Source: Methylobacterium frigidaeris
GTDB lineage: Bacteria; Pseudomonadota; Alphaproteobacteria; Rhizobiales; Beijerinckiaceae
DNA length: 64,000 bases
Direction: 5' to 3'
NCBI RefSeq assembly: GCF_022179185.1
Contig: NZ_BPQJ01000020.1
Coordinates: 1 to 64,000 of the forward strand
Position 1 is the stretch's first letter. Every line of letters starts with the position of its first letter. Below, piece after piece: positions 16,234 to 26,286 of the stretch. The notes below the pieces were generated by a model, which was given only the letters and a program-made list of their open reading frames with translations, made no database searches and was not told the origin of the DNA. Made by a program: the position numbers and the translations under genes.

Positions 16234-16914
16234 TCAACGGCTTGTCGAGAACGGGGAGGGCGCCGGGGACAGGTCGGTGGAAACCGCCGCCGTGTCGTCC
16301 GCGCACTTGACAGGGGCTTGTCCCGCCCCAGCCCACGGGACCACCGTCAGCTCGGGCCAGAGCGCCCGCACCCGCTCGGCCTTGGCGGCGTAGGTGGGCC
16401 CATTGGCGATGGCGGGGTTGGGGCGCAGCACCAGCCCGAACAGGTCGGCGAGGCCGAACGGTGCGGCGATCGAGAGCGTGTCGTCGGGTTCGAGCCGCGC
16501 CCCGACCGCGTGGACGACGGCCGCGTATCGGGACAAGGCCGCGTCGGCGCTCGGGAGGGGAGGATAGGGGCTCCCGAAGCGGGCCTCGAACCAGAGATGG
16601 ACCCGGGCCTGGTTGCGGATCTCGACCGGGCCGGCGCAAGGGCCAAGGGCGGGCACGGCGCGGCGCAGGACCGCGTCCTCGGCCTCCCAGGACAGGTCGG
16701 CGGCATCGAAGTAGATCAGGTCGTAGTCGCGGATCCCGTGCCCGCGCGGCCGGCCGGTCAGGACGTTCCAAACCGTCTGGTACAGGCAGCCGGCGACGAG
16801 GCGCCATTGCGGCAGGGCGAGGCCGCGGGCCGCGATGAGCAGCCGCATCAGGTCGGGATCGGCCCGGACGATCGCCGCGAGCCGCCGATGGTACACCGCC
16901 TCCTCGGCGCTCAC
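16234..16914 (-). CDS. Nucleotidyltransferase-like protein (DUF925 family)
   Basis: A 226-aa protein resembling the nucleotidyltransferase-like DUF925 group. The core WRLVAGCLYQTVWNVLTG, then GIRDYDLIYFDAADLSWEAE, contains the D-x-D type acidic pair expected of the fold, and VHLWFEARFG follows. No substrate is known for the group. The GTG start overlaps the queD stop by two bases, so it is probably translated with queD. Because queD and queE lie next to it, a link to tRNA modification is possible but only positional. Confidence 0.75.
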   Translation of the reverse strand: MSAEEAVYHRRLAAIVRADPDLMRLLIAARGLALPQWRLVAGCLYQTVWNVLTGRPRGHGIRDYDLIYFDAADLSWEAEDAVLRRAVPALGPCAGPVEIRNQARVHLWFEARFGSPYPPLPSADAALSRYAAVVHAVGARLEPDDTLSIAAPFGLADLFGLVLRPNPAIANGPTYAAKAERVRALWPELTVVPWAGAGQAPVKCADDTAAVSTDLSPAPSPFSTSR

Positions 16915-17267
16915 GCGCCGGTATATTCCGCCCAGGACATCGGCGTCTCGAACACCTTGACCGAGGACAGGAGCGGCAGGGCCGGCCGGGTCTTCTCCCA
17001 GATCCAGACCGCGATGTGCTCGGCGGTGGGATTCTCGAGGCCCGGCACCTCGTTGAGGCAGTAATGGTCGAGGCGTTCGAGCACCGGCCCGAAGGCGGCC
17101 TCGACGTCGAAGAAGTCGACCACCCAGCCGGTCTCCGGGTCGACCGGCCCGTCGAGGGTCAGCTCCACCCGGTAGGAATGGCCATGCATGCGGTGGCAGC
17201 GATGGGTCGGAGGCACGTTCGGCAGCCGGTGGGCCGCCTCGAACGTGAAGGCCTGGGTGATCTTCAT
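16911..17267 (-). CDS. queD: 6-carboxy-5,6,7,8-tetrahydropterin synthase QueD
   Basis: A 118-aa enzyme of the PTPS fold, second step of queuosine (preQ0) synthesis. Zinc-binding histidines are H13 (FEAAHRL), H28 and H30 (HRMHGHSY), with catalytic C24 just before. The later segment HYCLNEVPGLENPTAEHIA carries the catalytic Asp/His region and the conserved PTAE. Length is normal. It lies about 80 bp downstream of queE on the same strand. Confidence 0.93.
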   Translation of the reverse strand: MKITQAFTFEAAHRLPNVPPTHRCHRMHGHSYRVELTLDGPVDPETGWVVDFFDVEAAFGPVLERLDHYCLNEVPGLENPTAEHIAVWIWEKTRPALPLLSSVKVFETPMSWAEYTGA

Positions 17268-17346
17268 CTGCGGTCGCGTCTGGGGATCGATGTGGGCAGC
17301 CCCTTAGCACCGTTGGTCCGGCAGGCGAAACCGCGTGCGACCGGAC

Positions 17347-17979
17347 CTACGGGATCCCGATCAGCTTGTGGGTCTGCAGGCTCAGGCGCCAGCGGGCGTC
17401 GCGCAGGCAATGGGCCACCGCCGCGCCGGTGTTGGCGATGCGGTCGGGACCGTCCATCGGCTGGAGCCAGAGGTGGCGGAAATCGAGCTCGGCCAGCGCG
17501 TCCGGGTCGAGGCCTGACTGCGGATAGACGAGCTTCAACTCGTCGCCGCGCGTGAGGCGCAACGGCGCGCCGGCCTTGGGGCTGACGCAGACCCAGTCGA
17601 TCCCCGCCGGCGCAGCTTGCGTGCCGTTGGTCTCCACCGCCGCCTCGAAGCCCCGCGCGTGCACGGCGGCGAGCAGCGCTTCGTCGAGCTGCAGAAGCGG
17701 CTCGCCGCCGGTGAACACCACGTAGCGCCGACCGCGGGCCCCGTTCCAGGTCCGCTCGATCGCCTCGGCCAATGCTTCCGCATCGGCGAAGCGGCCGCCG
17801 CCGGTACCGTCGGTGCCGACGAAGTCGGTGTCGCAGAAGCGGCAGACGGCCTCTGCCCGGTCGGCCTCGCGCCCGCTCCACAGGTTGCAGCCGGCGAAGC
17901 GGCAGAACACCGAGGCGCGCCCGGCCTGGGCGCCCTCGCCCTGGAGGGTGTGGAAGATCTCCTTGACGGCGTAGCTCAT
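17347..17979 (-). CDS. queE: 7-carboxy-7-deazaguanine synthase QueE (radical SAM)
   Basis: A 210-aa radical SAM enzyme that converts carboxy-tetrahydropterin to CDG in queuosine synthesis. It has the unusual QueE cluster motif C-X14-C-X2-C (C31, C46, C49) known from Burkholderia multivorans QueE, rather than CX3CX2C. VVFTGGEPLLQ is the typical GGEP motif. Together with queD it supplies preQ0. The upstream gap contains a directly repeated site (18033-18059) that could control it. Confidence 0.93.
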   Translation of the reverse strand: MSYAVKEIFHTLQGEGAQAGRASVFCRFAGCNLWSGREADRAEAVCRFCDTDFVGTDGTGGGRFADAEALAEAIERTWNGARGRRYVVFTGGEPLLQLDEALLAAVHARGFEAAVETNGTQAAPAGIDWVCVSPKAGAPLRLTRGDELKLVYPQSGLDPDALAELDFRHLWLQPMDGPDRIANTGAAVAHCLRDARWRLSLQTHKLIGIP

Positions 17980-18357
17980 GATGTCGGTCGTCGGGCGCCG
18001 CCGGTCGTCGGCGTCGCGCGTTGCTCCAAGTTGTTTCGAACGAGCGTCGTTTCGAACGATCGTCCTGCCGTGTCAGATGGGGATCGCGCCGGCAAGCGCA
18101 CCGGGCGCAAGGCCCCTCCGCTTCTGTGGACGGGCCTGTGGGCGGGCACGGGATGGCAGCGCCGCCATGCTCCCGCCACGGATGGTGCGTTCATGGGTGT
18201 ATCGCGCGGCGCTGTCAAAAGCTTCGCCGTTGCCCTACAATCACGGTCGGTCTGCCGTGCGGTGCCCGGGGCGGCGTGATCGGACGGTCTCACATCGGAG
18301 GCCGGACGGTTGCGGGAGGCGCCGCGGGCGGCACCGGCACGACGGGGACCCATCGGA
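17980..18357. other. Divergent intergenic region queE / dacA
   Basis: About 380 bp between divergent genes, with no convincing coding frame. It must hold both promoters. The clearest structure is the direct repeat at 18033-18059; nothing else stands out. Confidence 0.5.
18033..18059. promoter_or_regulatory. Two direct copies of GTTTCGAACGA, possible operator
   Basis: GTTTCGAACGA occurs at 18033-18043 and again at 18049-18059, 16 bp apart start to start. Each copy contains the palindrome TTCGAA. They lie 54-80 bp upstream of the queE start, where a regulator or promoter would be expected. Identity of any regulator is unknown. Confidence 0.4.
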
Positions 18358-19866
18358 ATGTTCACAGCTGCGCTGCTGCCGCGCCTCGCCGGACGCCTCC
18401 TCGGCCTCGGCGCCCTCGTGGCTGCGGGATCCTTCGCCGCCGGAACGGCGGGGGCGGTCACCGCGCCGATGCTGGTCGTCGACGTCGATTCCGGCAAGGT
18501 GATCTACAGCCAGGGCGCCACCGATCCGTGGTTCCCGGCCTCGATCACCAAGCTGATGACGACCTACGTCGCCCTCGACATGGTGCGCCAGGGCCGCGCC
18601 TCGATGGACCAGCTGCTCACCATCTCGGAGGCCGCCGCCGCCGAGCCGCCCTCGAAGATGGGCTTCAAGCCCGGCACCCAGCTCACCCTCGACAACGCCC
18701 TCAAGATCATCATGGTGAAGTCGGCCAACGACGTCGCCTGGGCGATCGGCGAGAATCTCGGCGGCTCGATCGACGGCTTCGCCGCCCAGATGAACGAGAC
18801 CGCGCAGCGCCTCGGCATGCGCGAGAGCCGCTGGACCAACCCCAACGGCCTGCCCGACCCGCGGCAATGGACCTCGGCCCGGGACATGGCGATCCTCGGC
18901 CGGGCGCTCCTGCGCGACTTTCCCGAGAACCGCGACCTGTTCTCGATCTCGGCGATCCAGTTCGGCCGCGCCGTGATGCCGAACCACAACGGCCTGCTCG
19001 GCCGCTACGCCGGCGTCGACGGGATGAAGACCGGCTTCATCTGCTCGGGCGGCTTCAACGTGGTGGCGAGCGCCAACCGCAACGGCCGGCGCATCCTCAC
19101 CGTGGTGATGGGCCAGGCGAGCGCCCGCGAGCGCGACCTGAAGGCCGCCGACCTGTTCGACTACGGCTTCGGCCAGTCGACCTTCGGCTGGGGCGGCCAG
19201 ACGCTCAACGAGATGCCGACCTCGGCCATCGCGAGCCCGCCGGACATGCGGCCCTATATCTGCGACAAGCGCCGGCCGATGCCGACGGATTCGGATTCCT
19301 CCGCCGTGACCGCGGGCGCCGCCGCCGGGGGCAACGCCGACAACGCCAACGCGCAGCTGATGGCCGTGGGCGCGCCGCCCTCCTCGGCGCTCGCCTTCGC
19401 GACCATGAACAGCGCCGCCCTGCGCAACCGCGCCCTGCCGCCCCGGGCGCCGCTGCAGCCGGTGCTGGTCTGGACCGGCCGCGACCCGGCGGAGAGCGCC
19501 ATCGCGGCGACCGACGAAGCGGCCCCGGCCAAGCCCGTCACCCCGCGGGTGAAGGTGGCCAAGCCCGCGCCCCTCAGGCCCGGGCCCCACAAGCCCGCCC
19601 CGAGCCGCAGCATCGCGGCGACCGGCGCGACCGTGCCGCAGCCCAAGCTCCTCGCCCGCCAGAAGGGCGCGACGCCGGCCGCGGCCTCGGCCTTCGCCTC
19701 CACCGGCCCGGCCACGTCGGTGATCGCCGAGCCGAAAGCCCAGAAGGCCGCCGTGAAGCCCGCGGCGAAGCCGGCCGCCAAGCCGGCGGCGAAGCCCGCG
19801 CAGAAGGCCGAGGCCAAACCGGCGCCGAAGCCCGCGGTCAAGTCGGCGCGCAAGAAGGACGACTGA
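18358..19866 (+). CDS. D-alanyl-D-alanine carboxypeptidase (class C PBP, DacA/DacF-like)
   Basis: A 502-aa low-molecular-weight penicillin-binding protein that trims the fifth D-Ala from peptidoglycan stem peptides in the periplasm. A signal peptide spans about residues 1-33. The active-site triad is intact: S62-I-T-K65, S122-A-N124 and K224-T-G226. After about residue 300 comes a long disordered tail rich in Ala, Pro and Lys, ending in AAKP-type repeats, in place of the usual C-terminal amphipathic anchor. The tail is basic and could bind the envelope or DNA-like polymers. An upstream in-frame start is possible. Confidence 0.9.
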   Translation: MFTAALLPRLAGRLLGLGALVAAGSFAAGTAGAVTAPMLVVDVDSGKVIYSQGATDPWFPASITKLMTTYVALDMVRQGRASMDQLLTISEAAAAEPPSKMGFKPGTQLTLDNALKIIMVKSANDVAWAIGENLGGSIDGFAAQMNETAQRLGMRESRWTNPNGLPDPRQWTSARDMAILGRALLRDFPENRDLFSISAIQFGRAVMPNHNGLLGRYAGVDGMKTGFICSGGFNVVASANRNGRRILTVVMGQASARERDLKAADLFDYGFGQSTFGWGGQTLNEMPTSAIASPPDMRPYICDKRRPMPTDSDSSAVTAGAAAGGNADNANAQLMAVGAPPSSALAFATMNSAALRNRALPPRAPLQPVLVWTGRDPAESAIAATDEAAPAKPVTPRVKVAKPAPLRPGPHKPAPSRSIAATGATVPQPKLLARQKGATPAAASAFASTGPATSVIAEPKAQKAAVKPAAKPAAKPAAKPAQKAEAKPAPKPAVKSARKKDD

Positions 19867-19870
19867 GCCC

Positions 19871-20653
19871 GTGTCCGCCGCGGCGCCGGTCTTCTGCCCG
19901 GACGACGCGCTGGCCTATCGCCGCAGCCGGACCCGCTTCGTGCCGGGCGAGGGGCTCATCCTCGACGAGACCTACCGCCTCGCGCACCTGCCTCTGGTGG
20001 CGCCCGATCATCCGGGCGTGATCCCCTCGAAGGAGGGCCGGTCTTACGCGCGCGGACGCCATCCTCGGGTCGTGTCGCTGGTGCTGCCGGTGCCGCATGC
20101 GCGCCTCGCCGCCGCCCCGGCCTATGCCGCGCTGGAGCGGGAGCTTCGCGCCGCGCCCTTCGCGCACAAGATCGCCTGGGACATCGCCGCCCGGCGCCGT
20201 GATCGCCTGCACGCGACCCTGTGCGGCTCGCTCGCGATCGGGCCCGACGCCGAACCGACGCCGACGCTTGAGCAGCGGGCGGCCCTCGCCACGCTCGGCC
20301 CGGTCGCGGTCGAGCTGCGCGGCCTGTTCTCGGGCACCGTCAATGTCGGCCGGCTCTATCTGCGGGTGTATCCCGAGTTTCGCGACGGCGCCGACCGGCT
20401 GGCGGAGATCCAGCGGATCATGGGCCGGCCACCGAGCGGCCTCTACGTCGTCGGCCTGCATGCGCTGACCGACGACCTCGACCCGGCGGAGGCCGCGTCC
20501 CTCGCCGACCTGATCGAGCGCTGGTGGAACCGGCCGATGCTGCACCTCTCGCTCGATGCCCTGTGGCTGCTCTGGGCCACCGACGACCAGGTGCTCGACG
20601 GCGGCGTGCTGGAACGGGTGCCGCTCACCGATGGGGCGGTGCACCGGGATTGA
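19871..20653 (+). CDS. Unknown protein with possible 2H-phosphoesterase motifs
   Basis: A 260-aa soluble protein beginning at a GTG 4 bp after the dacA-type stop. I do not recognise the family with certainty. Two H-x-[ST]-L motifs are visible, HATL (H114) and HLSL (H225), each in a hydrophobic strand context, the pattern of 2H phosphoesterases such as LigT/2'-5' RNA ligase-like proteins. VNVGRLYLRVYPEF and LYVVGLHAL would be further strands. If correct it would act on a cyclic or 2'-5' phosphodiester. The spacing between motifs is longer than in small LigT proteins. Confidence 0.5.
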   Translation: MSAAAPVFCPDDALAYRRSRTRFVPGEGLILDETYRLAHLPLVAPDHPGVIPSKEGRSYARGRHPRVVSLVLPVPHARLAAAPAYAALERELRAAPFAHKIAWDIAARRRDRLHATLCGSLAIGPDAEPTPTLEQRAALATLGPVAVELRGLFSGTVNVGRLYLRVYPEFRDGADRLAEIQRIMGRPPSGLYVVGLHALTDDLDPAEAASLADLIERWWNRPMLHLSLDALWLLWATDDQVLDGGVLERVPLTDGAVHRD

Positions 20654-20707
20654 CGTTCGGCGGTCGGATGCGCAGTTCGCGGGGAACAGTCCGACGAGAC
20701 CGCCCGC

Positions 20708-21823
<1,116 letters not shown>

Positions 21824-21940
21824 TCGGCGGGGCTGATCCCGCATCGGGCCGGCACGGCGCTTGAAGCGTCCCACCCGGCGCGGCCGCTGGGGCCGCGCCC
21901 CTGTCCCGTTCCGGGACGGGTGACCCGGAACGAGGCTGCG

Positions 21941-22900
21941 ATGAGCACTCCCTTCACGCTGATCGAGGGCGGGCTGGCCGGCGCGGTGACCCTGCGGGCG
22001 GAGCTGCGCCATCCCTCCTCGCTGCGCGAGCCCGAGGTGGAGGCCTGGCGCAGCCTGATGGCCCGGGCGCTCGAGCCGAGCGTCTACGCCGACCCCGACT
22101 TCACCCTGACGATGGCGCAGCACCTCGCCGACGGGCAGACCCTGGCCCTGCTGCTGGTCTGGCAGGATGGCCTGCGCACCCCGATCCTGCGCGGCGTGCT
22201 GCCGCTGCGGCTGCCGGCCCGGCAGGGCCTCGCCGGTCGCGCGCGGCTCTGGCGCCTGCCCCTCGCCGGCAGCGCCGAGGCGGCGGTCGATGCCGACCAC
22301 GCAGCGGCGGTCCTGCGCGCCGCCCTCGACCACTTGCGCCGGTCGCCCTTACGCCTCGTCGACCTGCACTGGCCGGACCTGAGGCCCGATTCGGCGCTCG
22401 CGGTCGCCCTCGGCGAGGTCGCGGGCAGCACCGGGCGACGCCTCGCGGTGGCCGACCAGGCCGAACTGCCTGCGCCCGCCCCGGCGCCCCTGACCCTGCC
22501 GGCCGGGCGGACCTCGCTGGAGCGGGTGCGCGATCCGGTGCGCCTGCGCGACGCCGTCGAGCATTTCCTGGTGCTGGATGCGCGGCGCGGTCCCGACAGC
22601 CTGCTCGCCGATCCGGCGACCGCGACGGCCTTCCGGGTGGTGACCCGGCGCTTCGCCCGCCGGCGGCAGGCCTGGGTCGATCTGGTGCGGCGGGACGGGG
22701 AGGTGGTGGCGGCGGCCGTGCACCTCGCGACCGGGCGGCACGACACGATCTGGCGGCAGGCTGGTCTCTGCCTGGCGCAAGGCCCGGCCCCCGCGCCGGC
22801 GCCCCGCATCGAGGCCGTGGTGACGGTGGAGGCGGCAGGCGCCGCCCACCCGAAGCCGGAGCGGACGGGCCTGCGCCGCCTGATGCGCCTGCGGGCCTGA
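21941..22900 (+). CDS. CelD/BcsL-like acetyltransferase-related protein
   Basis: A 319-aa protein. Its N-terminal half (EAWRSLMARALEPSVYADPD and LRGVLPLRLP) resembles the first half of the CelD/BcsL acyltransferase family, whose members act in polysaccharide synthesis. The C-terminal part (FRVVTRRFARRRQAWVDLVR; VVAAAVHLATG) matches the GNAT-like segment only loosely, and the ending is a Pro/Ala-rich linker. It could be a shortened or diverged member. A GTG at 21920 would add 7 residues. No exopolysaccharide genes adjoin it. Confidence 0.5.
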   Translation: MSTPFTLIEGGLAGAVTLRAELRHPSSLREPEVEAWRSLMARALEPSVYADPDFTLTMAQHLADGQTLALLLVWQDGLRTPILRGVLPLRLPARQGLAGRARLWRLPLAGSAEAAVDADHAAAVLRAALDHLRRSPLRLVDLHWPDLRPDSALAVALGEVAGSTGRRLAVADQAELPAPAPAPLTLPAGRTSLERVRDPVRLRDAVEHFLVLDARRGPDSLLADPATATAFRVVTRRFARRRQAWVDLVRRDGEVVAAAVHLATGRHDTIWRQAGLCLAQGPAPAPAPRIEAVVTVEAAGAAHPKPERTGLRRLMRLRA

Positions 22901-22902
22901 GG

Positions 22903-22918
22903 CCTTCAGCCCTGAAGG
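22903..22918. terminator. Small hairpin between convergent genes
   Basis: CCTTCAG (22903-22909) and CTGAAGG (22912-22918) are exact inverted copies lying between the CelD-like stop and the convergent HPr stop. It may serve as a shared transcription end. No U-tract, so low confidence. Confidence 0.3.
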
Positions 22919-22921
22919 TCC

Positions 22922-23251
22922 CTACTCGTCCTCGCCGAAGCGGTTGGCGAGGAGGGCGGTGATCGCCTCCATGCACGAATCCTGGTCGGGCCCGAGCGCC
23001 GTGACCCGGATGCTGGTTCCTTGCGCGGCCCCGAGGGTGAGCAGGCCCATGATCGAGCGCCCGCCCACCGTCTCGCCGCCCCGGCTGACCGTGACCTCGG
23101 AGCCGAATTTTTCCACCGTCTGGACGAACTTGGCGGAGGCCCGGGCGTGCAGGCCGCGGCGGTTGATGATCGGCAGGTCGCGGGCGCTGGCGCCCTCGGG
23201 AACCGGCGGCAACTCGCCGTCCTCGTCGTCTGTGTCGGCAAAGGGCGTCAT
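22922..23251 (-). CDS. HPr-family phosphocarrier protein (PTS/NPr)
   Basis: A 109-aa HPr with the phospho-histidine in RRGLHARASAK (H35) and the regulatory serine in GRSIMGLL (S66), the site that HprK would phosphorylate. About 25 acidic and Pro-rich residues precede the usual start of HPr, so it is longer than the E. coli protein (85 aa). In alphaproteobacteria this HPr relays phosphate from EI-Ntr to EIIA proteins and has regulatory rather than transport roles. It is part of the EIIA-HprK-ChvG-ChvI block. Confidence 0.92.
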   Translation of the reverse strand: MTPFADTDDEDGELPPVPEGASARDLPIINRRGLHARASAKFVQTVEKFGSEVTVSRGGETVGGRSIMGLLTLGAAQGTSIRVTALGPDQDSCMEAITALLANRFGEDE

Positions 23252-23461
23252 TCGTTGGGGTACCTGCTCGGATCCGGTTCAGACCGCGCGCGCGGTCGTC
23301 CGGCTCTCTCGCGTATCGTCGGGAATCGGCCGTTACGGTAACCGGGCGTCCGCAGAAAGCTAGAGCGGACGGCGCGAGAATCGAGGTGGGACGCGAGGGC
23401 GCGACCACTCGCCCGGCCTGCCTGGCGGACCCGCTTGCTCGCCGGACCTGCCTAGCCGGAC

Positions 23462-23863
23462 CTACTTGCCGGCGAGGACCCGCGAGGCGACGTTGATGTA
23501 CTTGCGCCCCGCCTCCTGGGCGTGGAGCACCGCCTCGCCCAGGGATTCCTCGTCGCGCACGCTGGCGAGCTTGATCAGCATCGGCAGGTTGATGCCGGCG
23601 ACCACCTCGACCGAGCCGCCATTCATGCAGGAGAGCGCGAGGTTCGAGGGCGTGCCGCCGAACATGTCGGTCAGCACCACGACGCCGTCGCCGGAATTCA
23701 CCCGGCACACCGCCGACATGATGTCCTTGCGACGGACCTCCATGTCATCCTCGGGGCCGATGGTGATCGTCTCGAGCTGCTCCTGCGGCCCCACGACGTG
23801 CTCCAGCGCGGCTTTGAATTCCGTCGCGAGCAGACCGTGGGTGACGAGCACCATTCCAATCAT
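23462..23863 (-). CDS. Mannose-type PTS EIIA protein (regulatory)
   Basis: A 133-aa EIIA of the mannose family. The active histidine is in MIGMVLVTHG (H9), and the family segments VVVLTDMFGGTPSN and VEVVAGINLPML are clear. No EIIB, EIIC or EIID genes are here, so it cannot transport sugar by itself and probably acts as a phosphorylation-dependent regulator, as reported for the homologous alphaproteobacterial block. The start was chosen at the conserved MIGMV; an upstream in-frame extension is unlike the family. Confidence 0.92.
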   Translation of the reverse strand: MIGMVLVTHGLLATEFKAALEHVVGPQEQLETITIGPEDDMEVRRKDIMSAVCRVNSGDGVVVLTDMFGGTPSNLALSCMNGGSVEVVAGINLPMLIKLASVRDEESLGEAVLHAQEAGRKYINVASRVLAGK

Positions 23864-23951
23864 CGACACGAGTTCCGACGCCCCGTTGGAGCCGAGCCGC
23901 CATTTTGTGCAGCGCAAAGGCGAGCGCAAGAGCAATGCGGCGAAATCCGCA

Positions 23952-24401
23952 TCAATCGGTCATCATCATGACACGGAGGCGGCGCCAACGCCACAACACC
24001 GTTGTGGCCCGGCCGGGATCCGGCGACAGGACCATTCTCGGCAGCGCCACTCCCTGGAGAAGGATCGTCCCCGTCCCCGCCTCGGGCATCCGCGGGACGG
24101 CCTCGGCGAGGTCGACGACCAGGCGCAGGATCGCGGAAGATACCGTGGCGTCAACGGGTTGCAGGCCGAGGCCGCGGATCTCCAGGAGCCCGGCGAGGGC
24201 CGGGTGCGGGGCGGCGACGAGGCGCCCATGCCGCTGCGTCAGGGTCACGCGGTCGTCGCCGACCAGCGCCGCGAAGAGGCCCGAGATAGCGCCGAGCCGC
24301 AGCAGGTCACGTACCAGTGTCGATTTGCCGCTCCCCGACGGGCCGCGAATCAGGATCCCGTCCTCGCCCAGCACGACGCAGCTGGCGTGAACGGCACCCA
24401 C
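23952..24401 (-). CDS. hprK: Short HPr kinase/phosphorylase HprK
   Basis: A 149-aa protein that contains only the C-terminal catalytic domain of HprK; Firmicute HprK is about 310 aa. Walker A is GPSGSGKST (20-28) and LVGDDRVTL holds the catalytic Asp region. It is expected to phosphorylate or dephosphorylate the regulatory serine of the HPr encoded nearby. The stop of chvG lies 3 bp before its start, so it is cotranscribed with chvG and chvI. This short form is typical of alphaproteobacteria. Confidence 0.9.
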   Translation of the reverse strand: MGAVHASCVVLGEDGILIRGPSGSGKSTLVRDLLRLGAISGLFAALVGDDRVTLTQRHGRLVAAPHPALAGLLEIRGLGLQPVDATVSSAILRLVVDLAEAVPRMPEAGTGTILLQGVALPRMVLSPDPGRATTVLWRWRRLRVMMMTD

Positions 24402-24404
24402 GGA

Positions 24405-26258
24405 CTAGCGGCTCTGGGCCGGGATGCGGACGATGAAGCGGGCCCCCAGGACCGCAGGCTCGCCGTCCTCGCCGAGCGGCCCCAGGCGGTTCTCGGCCCG
24501 GATCGTGCCGCGATGGGCCTGGACGATCTGGCGCGAGATCGAGAGGCCCAGCCCCGAATTCTGCCCGAAGCCCTGCTCCGGACGGTCGGTGTAGAAGCGC
24601 TCGAAGATCCGCTCCAGGGCGTGCGGCGGGATGCCCGGCCCGTCATCCTCGACGGTCAGCTCGACGGCGTTGCGCCGGCGCCGCAGTGCCACCCGCACGC
24701 TGGCCCCTTTCGGCGAGAACGAGCGGGCATTGTCGAGCAGGTTGTTGACCACCTGGCCGAGCCGACTGTCGTGACCGAGGATCGCGAACGGGTCCTCGAT
24801 GCCCGCCGGCGCCGGCTCGACCGCGAGGTCGATGGCGGCGTCGCCCCGGCGCCGGCGCTCGTTGGCGACCGACACCACGGTGGTGATGAGCTTCCTGAGG
24901 TCGACCCGGCCCGCCTCGGCCCGGGCGAGCTCGGCGTCGAGGCGCGAGGCGTCGGCGATGTCGCTGATCAGCCGGTCGAGGCGCTTCACGTCGTGCTGGA
25001 TCACCTGCATCAGCCGGCCGCGCGACTCGTCGGTCTTGGCGAGCGGCAGGGTCTCGACGGCGCTGCGCAGCGAGGTGAGCGGGTTCTTGAGTTCGTGCGA
25101 GACGTCCGCGGCGAAATTCTCGATCGCGTCGAGGCGGCGGTAGAGCGCCTGGGTCATGTCCCGGAGTGCGCCCGAGAGGTGGCCGATCTCGTCGGTGCGC
25201 CGCGTGAAGTCGGGGATCTCCTGGCGCGACTTGATGCCCGTGCGCACCCGCTCGGCGGCCTCCGCCAGGCGCCCGACCGGGCCGACGATCTGGCCGGCGA
25301 CCAGCATCGACAGCACCACCATCACCAGGGCCGCGATGATGAACACCTGCAACAGCGAGAACCGCTCCGCCGCGATGATCTTGTCGATGTCGCCTTCCTG
25401 GGTCGAGAGCAGCAGGGCGCCGCGGACGGTGCGGCCGCGCTGGATCGGCACCGCCACCGACACGATGGTCTCGCCCGGGCCGTTGCGGCGCACCAGCGTG
25501 CCGCGGGCGCCGGCCAGCGCCCGCTGCACCTCCGGCAGGGTGCGCCCGTCGGCCGGGCCCGGCTCGTCCGCCGAGGAGGGTCGGCCGAGGCCCGGCACAT
25601 GTGTCCGCACGGCGTTCCAGGCCTGCTCGATCAGGCTCGGGCTGTCCTTGCGCGCCGGGGGCGGGTCGCGGCTGAGGTCGCCGCGGATGTAGAGGCCGCG
25701 CGAGTCGATCAGCATCGTTCCGTCGCGGTCGTAGACCCGGGCGCGGGTGCCGGTCGGCGTGATGAGGCGGCGCAGGAGCGGGGCCACGCGCTCCGGGTTG
25801 AGGGAGAATTCGAGGCCGGACGGAGTCTCGTCGCTGAAGGCCCCGCCCTCGCCGGCCTGGAGCTGGAGCAGGCGGTCGGGGTCGATGGTGATCGCGTCGG
25901 TATCGACGGTCGCCGAGGCCGCGATGGCGCCGGCGATGATGTCGCCCTGCGTCAGGAGACTCTGCACCCGGGCCTCGATCAGGCCCTGGCGGAACTGGTT
26001 GAGGTAGAGGAAGCCCAGCAGCAGCGCGATCAGCCCGGCGAGGTTCAGGACCACGATGCGCCGGGTCAGGCTCGAGGCGAAGCGCTGCGCGATCCAGCGC
26101 CGCACCGTCCGCGGGCCGAACGGCTCGCGCGCGGCCTCCGCGTCCGGGTCGATCTCGCTCGACGGTTTCAGGGCCGAGGCGCCGAGGAAGCGGCCTCTGG
26201 CCAAACCCGTGTTGGCAAGCAGGCGGCGCACGGCGCCGAGAGCCGATCCGTCGCTCAC
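24405..26258 (-). CDS. chvG: Sensor histidine kinase ChvG (ExoS)
   Basis: A 617-aa inner-membrane histidine kinase. Two membrane segments (about 67-87 and 302-322) flank a periplasmic sensor of about 215 residues. A HAMP domain follows, then HisKA with the phosphorylated histidine H388 (VSHELKNPLTSLR), then an HATPase with DDGPGIPP and GLGLSISRQI. ChvG/ChvI is the acid and envelope-stress two-component system of rhizobia and Agrobacterium. The partner chvI is 28 bp upstream and hprK is immediately downstream. Confidence 0.94.
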   Translation of the reverse strand: MSDGSALGAVRRLLANTGLARGRFLGASALKPSSEIDPDAEAAREPFGPRTVRRWIAQRFASSLTRRIVVLNLAGLIALLLGFLYLNQFRQGLIEARVQSLLTQGDIIAGAIAASATVDTDAITIDPDRLLQLQAGEGGAFSDETPSGLEFSLNPERVAPLLRRLITPTGTRARVYDRDGTMLIDSRGLYIRGDLSRDPPPARKDSPSLIEQAWNAVRTHVPGLGRPSSADEPGPADGRTLPEVQRALAGARGTLVRRNGPGETIVSVAVPIQRGRTVRGALLLSTQEGDIDKIIAAERFSLLQVFIIAALVMVVLSMLVAGQIVGPVGRLAEAAERVRTGIKSRQEIPDFTRRTDEIGHLSGALRDMTQALYRRLDAIENFAADVSHELKNPLTSLRSAVETLPLAKTDESRGRLMQVIQHDVKRLDRLISDIADASRLDAELARAEAGRVDLRKLITTVVSVANERRRRGDAAIDLAVEPAPAGIEDPFAILGHDSRLGQVVNNLLDNARSFSPKGASVRVALRRRRNAVELTVEDDGPGIPPHALERIFERFYTDRPEQGFGQNSGLGLSISRQIVQAHRGTIRAENRLGPLGEDGEPAVLGARFIVRIPAQSR

Positions 26259-26286
26259 GCGGGCAAATCTCTGATGGTCAAGCGTC

